Assembly (NCBI RefSeq): GCF_000716545.1
Contig: NZ_JNWZ01000042.1
Coordinates: 1-61,725, forward strand
Direction of reading: 5' to 3'
Source of the DNA: Kitasatospora phosalacinea
Lineage (GTDB): Bacteria; Actinomycetota; Actinomycetes; Streptomycetales; Streptomycetaceae
Length of the DNA: 61,725 nt
Within the stretch, counting starts at the first letter, position 1. Each line of letters starts with the position of its first letter. Both the position numbers and the translations under genes were made by a program. Below are positions 35,253-43,277 of the stretch, piece after piece. The notes beneath the pieces are model-generated. The model saw only the letters and a list, made by a program, of their open reading frames with translations. It was not told where the DNA came from and made no database searches.

Positions 35253-35920
35253 GCGTCGACCGCCTTCTCGATGGGGGTCGACCCGCCGACCACCACGTAG
35301 ATGCGGCCGGCGGTCCCGGGCCGGTCGACGAGCGCCTCCAGGACGCCGGCGACGTCCTCCCGGGCGACCTGGTCGAACCTGGCGTGCCGGGGCGCGACCT
35401 TGGCGCCGACGGTGAGTTCGACGGTGCCCTCGCCACCGCCGTCGGTGAGCACGCCGGGCCTCAGGACCGTCCAGTCCAGCTCGGTGCGGGCGAAGATGTG
35501 CTGCTCGGCGGCGTGCTTGGCCCGCAGGTAGACGGCGTAGCCCTCGCCGATGCCGCGCTCTTCGGCGCAGCCGACGTTGATGGAGCTGACGTGCAGGAAC
35601 CGGCGCACGCCGGCCTTCTCGGCCGCGTCCATGACGAGCACGACGGCGGCGCGGTCCATCTTGTCGCGGCGTGCGGCGGTGGCGCTGTTGCCCGAGCCGG
35701 CGGAGAAGACGACGGCGTCCGCCCCGGCCACGACCGCGGCCACCTCGTCCACCGTCGCGCGCTCGAGGTCGAGCAGGGCGGCGTCCCCGCCGATCTTCCT
35801 GATGTCCTCGACGTGACGGGGGTTGCGCACGATGCCCACGACGGAGTCGCCCCGTCGCGCGAGCCGCCGGGTCAACCGCATGGCGATCTTCCCGTGGCCA
35901 CCGGCAATGACAATCTTCAT
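35249..35920 (-). CDS. NAD(P)-binding NmrA/SDR-like protein
   Basis: The 223-residue protein starts KIVIAGGHGKIAMRLTRRLA, the GxxGxxG Rossmann motif of atypical short-chain dehydrogenases. It continues with DAVVFSAGSGNSA, FLHVSSINVG and YLRAKHAAEQHI, which contains the Y-x-x-x-K pair. It belongs to the NAD(P)H-binding, NmrA-like group, which includes reductases and redox-sensing regulators. AAAGG precedes the ATG. It may tailor the cluster product or sense redox state. Confidence 0.82.
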   Translation of the reverse strand: MKIVIAGGHGKIAMRLTRRLARRGDSVVGIVRNPRHVEDIRKIGGDAALLDLERATVDEVAAVVAGADAVVFSAGSGNSATAARRDKMDRAAVVLVMDAAEKAGVRRFLHVSSINVGCAEERGIGEGYAVYLRAKHAAEQHIFARTELDWTVLRPGVLTDGGGEGTVELTVGAKVAPRHARFDQVAREDVAGVLEALVDRPGTAGRIYVVVGGSTPIEKAVDA

Positions 35921-36147
35921 TCGTTAACCTTTTCCGGATTCAGTGCTTCGGGTCTCCCCGGATTCAGTACCGAGGGTGTGCGGAACCACCACGCCGAGCC
36001 CGTGCCGCGCCAACGGCCCGCACCGGCGGGTTGCCCGGCCCGGACGCCGACTTGCACGTTCGAAAAAGCGGAACCGTGCCGTCGCCCCTCCGGTCGCCGT
36101 GGCGGCTCCGGGCGTTCCGCTCGAATAATGAATGAGTCAAGCATTGG

Positions 36148-36699
36148 TCACGGCGATCGGTCAATCGTGTCTGTCCCGTTGTTTTCACGGGGGTCGGGGT
36201 CCAACGGCGGGCGGGCGACCAACGACCACAGGTAGCTCAGCGGCTCGCCGTCGGCCTCGTCGGCGTACTCGGCGATCAGCGCCTCGATCCGGCGGTGCAG
36301 CGCGTCCACCGACTCGGGGCGCAGCCGCAGCACCCCGCGCTTGGCGCCGCGTCCGGAGTCCTTGCCCGCGGCTATCAACTCGGTGCGGTGGGCGCCCAGT
36401 ACGGCGAGATCGACCTGCTGGGCCAGGCCGGAGTCGTCGGGCGGGATGATCAGACCCCGGGTGCGCGCGGTGGCCCGGTAGGGCCGCTGCAGCGCGCCGT
36501 GCTCGCCGGTGCACACCGGTTCCGCCACCAGGAAGTCGGTCTTCACCAGGGCGCGGACGTGGCGCAGGGTGGTGGCGGGAGCGAGGTCGAGCTCGACCGA
36601 CAGCTCCTTGTTGGTGAAGGCGCGGTCCAGGCACAGCCGGAGGATGCGCCAGCGTACCGGGTGTCCGAGCGCTTTGAGGTCTTCGATGGTCGCTTCCAC
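36148..36699 (-). CDS. ArsR-like winged-helix regulator
   Basis: The 183-residue protein has an N-terminal winged helix: LGHPVRWRILRLCLDRAFTN and LDLAPATTLRHVRALV, as in ArsR/helix-turn-helix domain proteins, followed by a longer C-terminal effector region without metal-binding Cys clusters. It starts with GTG. It is divergent from the M20 peptidase gene with only 82 bases between them, so it likely controls the peptidase/exporter genes and itself. Confidence 0.85.
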   Translation of the reverse strand: MEATIEDLKALGHPVRWRILRLCLDRAFTNKELSVELDLAPATTLRHVRALVKTDFLVAEPVCTGEHGALQRPYRATARTRGLIIPPDDSGLAQQVDLAVLGAHRTELIAAGKDSGRGAKRGVLRLRPESVDALHRRIEALIAEYADEADGEPLSYLWSLVARPPLDPDPRENNGTDTIDRSP

Positions 36700-36781
36700 A
36701 CCTGGACTCTACCTTGCCAACACGCCGTCAGTTTGCTTGACTGCGTATCGATTTCATTCTGTGCAATCGGTTGGAGGGTCT

Positions 36782-38107
36782 GTGATCAAGCAGCTCCAGG
36801 AGTGGGTCGAGGCCCGCGATCTGGACGGTGAGCTGGCGGACTGGATCTCCCGGCCGAGCATCAGCCGCACCGGTGAGGGCATGGTCGAAGCCGCCGCCCA
36901 CGGTCTTCGCCTCTTACGGGCCTCGGGCCTGCGGGCCCGCGAGGTCGACACGGGCGGCTGGCCCGCGCTCGTGGGCACCGCCGACGGCCCCGGACCGCAC
37001 GTCCTGATCTACGGGCACTACGACGTCCAGCCCGCCGGACCGCTGGAACTGTGGACCTCTCCCCCCTTCGTCCCCTCCATCCGCGACGGCCGCATGTACG
37101 GCCGCGGCACCGGGGACAACAAGGGACAGCACCTCGCACAACTCCTGGGACTGCGCGCCCTGCGGGAACTGACCGGCGGGTTCCCCTGCCGCGTCACGGT
37201 CCTGCTCGACGGCGAGGAGGAGATCGGCAGCCCCAACCTCGCCGCGGCCGTGCGCCAGGTCGGCCGGCCCGATCTGGTGATCTGGAGCGACGGCCCCGTC
37301 CACGACTCCGGCAGGGCCAGCGTGGTCCTCGGCGTCCGCGGCATCCTGATGTTCGAACTGCGCGCCCGGGGCGCCAACCGGCCCCTGCACTCGGGCAACT
37401 GGGGCGGAATCGCCCCCAACCCGGCCTGGACCCTGGTGCAGTTGCTGGCCACCATGCGCACGGCCGACGGAACCGTCACCGTCCCCGGCTTCGCCGACCA
37501 CGTCGCCCCGCTGACCGGCGGACAACTCGCCGCCCTGGCCGACCTCCCCGTCGACGTCGCCACGACGCTCCGGGCGATCGGCGCGACCGGCATGGAACCG
37601 CCCACCGCCATGGGGTTCCACGAACGCCTGACCCGGCCCACCCTGACCGTCAACTCCCTCAGCTGCGAGGACTCCGGCGACCACCGCGCGGTGATCCCCG
37701 ACGTCGCCATCGCCCGCTGCGAGGCCCGCCTGGTCGGCGGCCAGAACCCCGACCAGGTCGCCGACGCCATCCGGCGCCACGTCGCCGAGCACGCCCCCGG
37801 CGTCGAATTCGTCCCCGGCGCCGCCATGGCGCCCTCCACCACGCTGCCCGAGACCCCCTACACCGCCACCATCCTCCAGGCGGTCGAGGACGTCCTGGGC
37901 CAACGGCCCCTGCTGGTGCCCTCACTCGGCGGGAGCCTGCCCATGGCCGTCCTCAGCGACGAACTCGCCTGCCCCTGCTACGGCGTGCCGCTGGCCAACG
38001 CCGACGAAGCCAACCACGCGCCCGACGAGAACTTCGACCTCGACCGGTTCCGCCGCGGGATCGTCGCCGCCGCCAGCATCCAACTCGCCCTGGCGGCGAG
38101 CTCGTGA
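36782..38107 (+). CDS. M20 family metallopeptidase with a TTA codon
   Basis: The 441-residue enzyme matches dinuclear zinc M20 dipeptidases/carboxypeptidases. His79 lies in YGHYDVQPAG, Asp112 in YGRGTGDNKGQ, the Glu pair 145/146 in DGEEEIGS, and a late His in ANHAPDEN. It would cleave short peptides or amides in the cytoplasm. GGAGG precedes the GTG. A rare leucine TTA codon is present at 36914-36916 (residue 45), making expression dependent on bldA. Its stop overlaps the start of the S9 peptidase. Possible roles are trimming a pro-product, recycling shunt peptides or self-protection. Confidence 0.92.
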   Translation: MIKQLQEWVEARDLDGELADWISRPSISRTGEGMVEAAAHGLRLLRASGLRAREVDTGGWPALVGTADGPGPHVLIYGHYDVQPAGPLELWTSPPFVPSIRDGRMYGRGTGDNKGQHLAQLLGLRALRELTGGFPCRVTVLLDGEEEIGSPNLAAAVRQVGRPDLVIWSDGPVHDSGRASVVLGVRGILMFELRARGANRPLHSGNWGGIAPNPAWTLVQLLATMRTADGTVTVPGFADHVAPLTGGQLAALADLPVDVATTLRAIGATGMEPPTAMGFHERLTRPTLTVNSLSCEDSGDHRAVIPDVAIARCEARLVGGQNPDQVADAIRRHVAEHAPGVEFVPGAAMAPSTTLPETPYTATILQAVEDVLGQRPLLVPSLGGSLPMAVLSDELACPCYGVPLANADEANHAPDENFDLDRFRRGIVAAASIQLALAASS

Positions 38108-39849
38108 CGCTCTGGGGAGCCTGGCCCGCCAAGGACGGCTTCGCGTACGTCGGGGACGACTCCGGGCGCCCGCAGCCGTGGTTCCAGACCTGGGCCGGCG
38201 AACGGCGCGTCCTCCCGGTCGACGGCGCGGTCACCCGCCTGGCGTGGCGGCCCGACGAGAGCCGCCTGCTCGCCGTGGTCGACGTCACCGGCGGCCAGGA
38301 CTACCGTCTGGCCGAGATCGACCCCGCCACCGGCGACGTGGAGTGGATAGCCCGGGAGCCCGGCGTCCGACGCGAGATAGGCGTGCCGTACTCCACCGCG
38401 AGCACCCCCTACAGCCCCGACGGCCGCCTGCTCGCCTACGCCACCAGCGCACGCGACGCCACCTGTCTCGACGTGTACGTGCGCGACCTGGCCACCGGCG
38501 TCTGCACGATGGTCCTGCAGGGCGACGACCGCTACGTGCCCGTCTGCTTCTCCCCCGACTCCCGCCGGCTGCTCGTCCTGAAGTTCCACCAGAACACCGA
38601 CCAGGACCTGTACGAGTGCGACCTCGCCACCGGCCGCACCCGGCACCTCACCCCGCACGAAGGCCCCGCCAAGTACCAGCCCGGCGGCTGGAACGAGGAC
38701 GGCATCCACCTGTGCACCACCGAGGGCCGCGACCACCTCGGCGTCGCCCTGCTCGTACCCGGCCACCCCCTGCGGTGGATCGCCACACCGGACGCCGACA
38801 TCGAGAACGTCATCGTCGGCCCCGACCGGGTCCTGTGGGCCGTGCCCGAGGACCAGCGCACCGTCCTGTGCGCCCCCGGCACCCGCATCGAGCTGCCGGG
38901 ATTCGCCTCCCAGCCCTTCGGCTACGACGGCTTCGTCCCCCGCTTCAGCGCCGCGGGAGACCTCCTCGCCCAGGTCGGCGCCCCCGACCGGGCCACCCAG
39001 TTCTTCTCCGTCGACCCGGACACCGGCCGCACGCACCAGCTCACCCACTTCGGCGAGGACCTGCCCGACGGCCTCGTCGCCCCGCGGACGGTCCACTTCA
39101 CCTCGGCCGACGGGCTGGAGATATCCGGCCTGCTCTACCGCCCGCCCACCGCGACCGGCCCCGTCCCCGCGGTACTGACCATCCACGGCGGCCCCGAATG
39201 GGCGGCGCTGCCCGTCCACGACCCCCTGATCCAGCGCCTGGTCCGCGCCGGCATCGCCGTCCTGGCGCCCAACGTGCGCGGATCCACCGGCCGGGGACTG
39301 GCCTACCAACGCCTGATCTACCGCGACTGGGGCGGCGGCGACCTCGCCGACTTCGACGCCGCCGCGCAGTACCTGCGCAGCCTGCCCTGGGTGGACGGCG
39401 ACCGCCTCGGCGTCCACGGCATGTCCTACGGAGGCTTCGCCGCACTCAGCTGCCTGGCCCGACTGCCCCACCACTGGCGCGCCGGCATCGCCATCTGCGG
39501 ACCCGCCGACCTCGAAACCGACATCCGCGCCCTGCCGCCCACCTGGAGCCGCCGCGTCACCGAATGGATCGGCGACGTCGACGACCCGCAGGACCTGGCC
39601 AGGCTCAGACAGGCCAGCCCCCTCACCCACGCGGCCGCCATCCGGGCCCCCCTGCTGCTCGCCCACGCCGAAGGCGACACCACCGTCGCCATCAACGCCA
39701 CCGAGCAACTCCACAGGAAGCTCGTCGACTTGGGCAAGACCGTGCGCTTCATCCGCCTCTCGCGCGGCCACCTCCCCGACGACCGGGACGAACGCGACGA
39801 ACTCGACGCCGCCTTCACGCAGTGGTTCCAGGACCACCTCGAGCCGTGA
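38104..39849 (+). CDS. S9 family prolyl-oligopeptidase-like peptidase
   Basis: The 581-residue serine peptidase has an N-terminal beta-propeller of WD-like repeats (SPDGRLLAYATS, SPDSRRLLVLKF) and a C-terminal alpha/beta hydrolase domain. The visible triad is Ser441 in GMSYGGFAAL, Asp525 in HAEGDTTV and His556 in SRGHLPDD. The S9C group cleaves short peptides or acyl-peptides; no signal peptide is seen, so it acts inside the cell. It is coupled to the M20 gene by a GTGA overlap. Two peptidases in series beside an NRPS suggest maturation or resistance; a role in chain release is also conceivable. Confidence 0.9.
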   Translation: MTLWGAWPAKDGFAYVGDDSGRPQPWFQTWAGERRVLPVDGAVTRLAWRPDESRLLAVVDVTGGQDYRLAEIDPATGDVEWIAREPGVRREIGVPYSTASTPYSPDGRLLAYATSARDATCLDVYVRDLATGVCTMVLQGDDRYVPVCFSPDSRRLLVLKFHQNTDQDLYECDLATGRTRHLTPHEGPAKYQPGGWNEDGIHLCTTEGRDHLGVALLVPGHPLRWIATPDADIENVIVGPDRVLWAVPEDQRTVLCAPGTRIELPGFASQPFGYDGFVPRFSAAGDLLAQVGAPDRATQFFSVDPDTGRTHQLTHFGEDLPDGLVAPRTVHFTSADGLEISGLLYRPPTATGPVPAVLTIHGGPEWAALPVHDPLIQRLVRAGIAVLAPNVRGSTGRGLAYQRLIYRDWGGGDLADFDAAAQYLRSLPWVDGDRLGVHGMSYGGFAALSCLARLPHHWRAGIAICGPADLETDIRALPPTWSRRVTEWIGDVDDPQDLARLRQASPLTHAAAIRAPLLLAHAEGDTTVAINATEQLHRKLVDLGKTVRFIRLSRGHLPDDRDERDELDAAFTQWFQDHLEP

Positions 39850-39935
39850 CGGGACAGGCACGACCACGGCCGGCGGACACCGCCGCCCGCCCGGGGGGCC
39901 ACGCGCCCCCACCGCACACGACCGAAAGCACACCC

Positions 39936-40049
39936 ATGAGACGCACCGCGCACACCGCACCGGCCGCCCCCCGACCCGGCCCGACCGGCCGGGACGCCCT
40001 CGCGGCCCCTGCGACCGGCACCGGCCCGTCGCACCCCCCGCACCACTGA
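39936..40049 (+). CDS. Doubtful 37-codon leader-like ORF before the exporter
   Basis: A short frame MRRTAHTAPAAPRPGP... opens at an ATG and stops at 40049, 37 bases before the exporter start. The ribosome binding site is weak. It could be a leader peptide or chance; no family is recognised. Confidence 0.15.
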   Translation: MRRTAHTAPAAPRPGPTGRDALAAPATGTGPSHPPHH

Positions 40050-40086
40050 CCAGCATCCGAAAAACCCGGAAGGGACAGGCACACCC

Positions 40087-41559
40087 ATGCCTTCTGCAGT
40101 CGCCGGCGCCGAAGCGCCACCTCGCCGACGCCTCGGCTTGATCCTGGCACTGCTGGCTTTCGCCCAGTGCATCTACGCTGTTGACTACAGCATCGTCTTC
40201 GTCGCGCTGCCCGAGATCCGCACCGGTGTCGGCTTCTCCGCACAGACCCTCCAGTGGGTCGTCAGCGCCTACGCCGTCGCCTTCGGCGGCTTCCTGCTGC
40301 TCGGCGGCCGCGCCGCCGACCTCTTCGGCCGCCGCCGGATGTTCACCTTCGGCCTGTTCCTCTACGCGGCCTCCTCGCTCGCCGGAGCACTCGCCGGCGA
40401 CCCCACCACCCTGATCGTGGCCCGCGCGGTCCAGGGCATCGGCGGCGCCTTCCTCGCCCCCGCGACCCTCTCGCTGGTCACCACCACGTTCGCCGAAGGC
40501 CCCGAGCGCAACCGCGCCCTGGCCATCTGGGGCGGGGCCGGCGGCAGCGGCATGATCCTCGGCTCCCTCCTCGGCGGCGTCCTGACCGGAGCCTTCGGCT
40601 GGGCGTCGATCTTCTTCGCCAACGTCCCCCTGGCCGGCGGCGCCATGCTGCTCGCCTTCGCCATCATCCCCAAGGACGCCCCCCGCCAGAGCACCGACGC
40701 ACGCAAGTTCGACCTCCCCGGTGCCCTCACCGCCACCGTCGGATCGACCCTGCTGGTCTTCACCCTCGTCCAGGGCCCCGAATCCGGCTGGACCTCCCCG
40801 ACCATCCTGGTCACCGCCGCCGTCGCCGTGCTCATCCTCGCGGTCTTCTTCACCATCGAGGGCCGCGGCCCCGACCCGCTGCTGCCGCTGCGGCTGTTCC
40901 GCAACCGCAACCTGAGCACCGGCACCGTGGTCACCTTCATCTTCATGGGGACCTTCGGCGCACTGCCCTACTTCTTCACCCTCTACTTCCAGAGCGTGCA
41001 CGGCTACTCGGCCACCAAGAGCGGCATCGCCTTCCTCCTTCCCTGCGTCGGGGTGCTCATCGGCAACCTGTCCGGCGGGAAACTGGCCACCCGCTTCGGC
41101 GTGCGCGCCACCCTGACCGGCGCCCTGCTGCTGGGCCTGGTCGGCACCATCGCCTTCGCCTTCTCCGTCTCGCCCAACGGCACCTACCTGCAACTGGTGC
41201 CGGGCGTCCTCGTCCTCAGCCTCGGCCAGGGCACCATCTTCACCGCCATGTACGCCGCGGCGACCACGGGCGTCGCGGCCGAGGACCAGGGCATCGCCTC
41301 GGGCGTCGCCTCCACCGGCCAGCAGGTCGGCGCCGCGGTCGGCCTCGCCGTCCTGGTGGCGATCGCCAACTCCGGCCACGAGGGACTGACCGGCGAGGCG
41401 CTGCGCGTGGCCACCTCCGACGGGGTGCGCACCGCCATGTGGGCCACCGTCGTCGGCATCGTGCTGATCATGCTCGTCGTCCTGAACTTCAGGCGCACCC
41501 CCGCGGCCCCGGCCGTCGAGGAGCCCGAGCACCAGGACGGCGTGGCCTCCGCCGTGTGA
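40087..41559 (+). CDS. DHA2-type MFS drug exporter (14 helices)
   Basis: The 490-residue transporter has about 14 hydrophobic segments and the EmrB/QacA-type motifs: AVDYSIVFVALPEI in helix 1, RAADLFGRRRMF between helices 2 and 3, and an ARAVQGIGGAFLAP helix. Such proton-driven exporters commonly expel the antibiotic made by the neighbouring cluster, giving self-resistance. GGAAGGG lies before the ATG. It sits between the peptidase genes and the FMN reductase in the same direction. Confidence 0.92.
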   Translation: MPSAVAGAEAPPRRRLGLILALLAFAQCIYAVDYSIVFVALPEIRTGVGFSAQTLQWVVSAYAVAFGGFLLLGGRAADLFGRRRMFTFGLFLYAASSLAGALAGDPTTLIVARAVQGIGGAFLAPATLSLVTTTFAEGPERNRALAIWGGAGGSGMILGSLLGGVLTGAFGWASIFFANVPLAGGAMLLAFAIIPKDAPRQSTDARKFDLPGALTATVGSTLLVFTLVQGPESGWTSPTILVTAAVAVLILAVFFTIEGRGPDPLLPLRLFRNRNLSTGTVVTFIFMGTFGALPYFFTLYFQSVHGYSATKSGIAFLLPCVGVLIGNLSGGKLATRFGVRATLTGALLLGLVGTIAFAFSVSPNGTYLQLVPGVLVLSLGQGTIFTAMYAAATTGVAAEDQGIASGVASTGQQVGAAVGLAVLVAIANSGHEGLTGEALRVATSDGVRTAMWATVVGIVLIMLVVLNFRRTPAAPAVEEPEHQDGVASAV

Positions 41560-41719
41560 CCCGAACGAGCGGACGGTGGTCCCACTCCGTGCTCACCGAG
41601 CGCGGGTGGGATCACCGTCTGCTTCCGCCCGACGCCCCGCCCCGACACCCCGCCCACCCCACTACCGCAACCCGCACCGCGAACACCCCAGATCCCCGAA
41701 AGAGAAGGAGGCGCAACCA

Positions 41720-42313
41720 GTGCACCGGATCGTGAACGTGGTCGGTGTCGGCGGTTCGAGCCGGCCCGGATCCACCGCCGAACAGGCCCTTCGGATCGTC
41801 CTGGACGCGGCAGAGAGACGCGGCGCGTCGGTGCAGCTGATCGCGGGCCCCGCGCTGGCCATGCCGCTGTACGACCCCCGGCAGCGCACCACCACCCCGC
41901 AGGCCGCCCGACTCCTGGCCGCCATCTCCGGCGCGGACGGCCTCGTCCTGGCCAGCCCCGCCTACCACGGCGGCATCTCCGGCCTGGTCAAGAACGCCCT
42001 CGACCACGTCGAGGAACTGCGCGAGGGCGCCCGGCCCTACTTCAGCGAACGGGCCGTCGGATGCGTGGCCGTCGCCCACGGCTGGCAGGGCGCGGTCTCC
42101 ACCCTGGCCGCCCTGCGCGACGTCACCCACGCCTTGCGCGGCTGGCCCACGCCCCTGGGCGCCGCCATCAACACCTCGACGGCGCGCTTCTCACCCGCCG
42201 GCGAGTGCAAGGACGACCACGTCCAAGCACAACTGGAGGAGATCGCCGCCCAGGTCGTCGAGTTCGCCACCCTGCGCGCCCTCGCCGAGACCCCGACCGA
42301 AAGCCTCCGCTGA
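41720..42313 (+). CDS. NADPH-dependent FMN reductase
   Basis: The 197-residue flavodoxin-like protein shows VGGSSRPGSTAEQALR for phosphate binding and LASPAYHGGISGLVKNALD, the signature of NADPH-dependent FMN reductases. It would supply reduced FMN. The luciferase-like monooxygenase embedded in the second NRPS needs FMNH2 and has no reductase domain of its own, so this gene is the obvious partner. AAGGAGG precedes the GTG start. Confidence 0.9.
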   Translation: MHRIVNVVGVGGSSRPGSTAEQALRIVLDAAERRGASVQLIAGPALAMPLYDPRQRTTTPQAARLLAAISGADGLVLASPAYHGGISGLVKNALDHVEELREGARPYFSERAVGCVAVAHGWQGAVSTLAALRDVTHALRGWPTPLGAAINTSTARFSPAGECKDDHVQAQLEEIAAQVVEFATLRALAETPTESLR

Positions 42314-42362
42314 GCACCGGCCACCGGCACCGCCCCCTCGCCGCGACGGGCCCGCCGCGGTC

Positions 42363-42412
42363 GGGGACGGGCCGCCCCGGAGACTCACCGCTCCCCGGGG
42401 CCGCCCGTCCCC
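42363..42412. terminator. Hairpin between convergent FMN reductase and MBL genes
   Basis: An 18-bp stem with one mismatch (42363-42380 with 42395-42412) and a 14-base loop lies between two convergent genes. Confidence 0.75.
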
Positions 42413-42458
42413 GGCCGCCCGCGCCGGGCCGCCGTGCGCCCTCGCGCACCCGGCCGGG

Positions 42459-43277
42459 TCAGCCGATCGGCGCCGCGAGGTACTCCAGCGCGTAACCACC
42501 GCCGGCCGGACTCACCCGGGCGATGCCCGGGGAGTCCAGGTGCGCCCCGGCCACGAAGTGGTCCGGCCGCGCGAGCCGTTCGAGCAGGGCCGCCCGCGCG
42601 GCCCGGGCCCGGGGCTGGTCTCCGTCGAGCTCCCAGGACACCTCCGGCCGGTCGAACTGCAGCGTCGGGACGTGGACGGTGTCGCCCCACACCAGCAGGT
42701 GCCCGCCACCGCTGCTGATGTCGTAGACGGTGTGCCCGGGCGTGTGGCCGGGCGCGGGGAGCGCGGTCGCCCAGCCGTTGATCGCGACCTCCTCCGTCAC
42801 GGGCACGACCCGGTCGCGGATCGGCTCCAGCCGCCCCGTGAACACGGACGCGTCGGCCGCACCGATCCACACCCGCTCGAGCTTGCCGAACGCTTCCGAA
42901 CCGTCCGGCGCGATCAGACCGCTCACGTGGTCCTCGTGCCGGTGGGTGATGGCCACGTCGGTGATGTACCCCCGGTCGACCTCCGCCTCCTCGAGGGCCT
43001 CGTAGATCAGCCCCATCGTCGGGTCGTGCCAGACGTTCGACGCACCGGTGTCGATCAGGAGCGACGACGTGCCGTCGGTGACGAAGAAGGCGTTCACCGA
43101 CAGGCGCAGGTTCTCGCCCGCCAGCGGAACGGCGGCCGGCAGCACGTCGAGCGCGCGCCCGTCCTCCCCGCGCAGCCGTGTCGGCGGCATGTCGATGTAC
43201 CCGTCCCGCAGCGACACCACCTGCAGATCACCGAACTCGAACGTGGCGTGGAGCCGGCCACCAGAGACCAAACGCAT
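42459..43277 (-). CDS. Metallo-beta-lactamase-fold hydrolase
   Basis: The 272-residue protein contains the metal-binding motif HRHEDHVSG, a second-sphere Asp in LLIDTGASNVW and later histidines in PAPGHTPGHTVYD and VWGDTVHV. It is an MBL-superfamily hydrolase of the AttM/PNGM group; family members act as lactonases, thioesterases or beta-lactamases. GGAGG precedes ATG 43277. It is the last gene before the tRNA scar. Because no alpha/beta thioesterase is present in the cluster, a release or lactone-opening role is possible, but this is inference. Confidence 0.87.
   Translation of the reverse strand: MRLVSGGRLHATFEFGDLQVVSLRDGYIDMPPTRLRGEDGRALDVLPAAVPLAGENLRLSVNAFFVTDGTSSLLIDTGASNVWHDPTMGLIYEALEEAEVDRGYITDVAITHRHEDHVSGLIAPDGSEAFGKLERVWIGAADASVFTGRLEPIRDRVVPVTEEVAINGWATALPAPGHTPGHTVYDISSGGGHLLVWGDTVHVPTLQFDRPEVSWELDGDQPRARAARAALLERLARPDHFVAGAHLDSPGIARVSPAGGGYALEYLAAPIG

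Noticed and set aside
36737..36765. TTGACT as a -35 box for the M20 peptidase gene
   Set aside because: No acceptable -10 element occurs at 16-18 bases spacing, so no promoter was called.
39936..40049. Possible ribosomal peptide precursor before the exporter
   Set aside because: Weak ribosome binding site, no conserved leader/core pattern and no RiPP modification enzymes; kept only as a doubtful ORF.
42459..43277. MBL protein as a true beta-lactamase
   Set aside because: The HxHxDH motif is shared by the whole superfamily and the sequence looks closer to lactonase/thioesterase-type members; no signal peptide is present.
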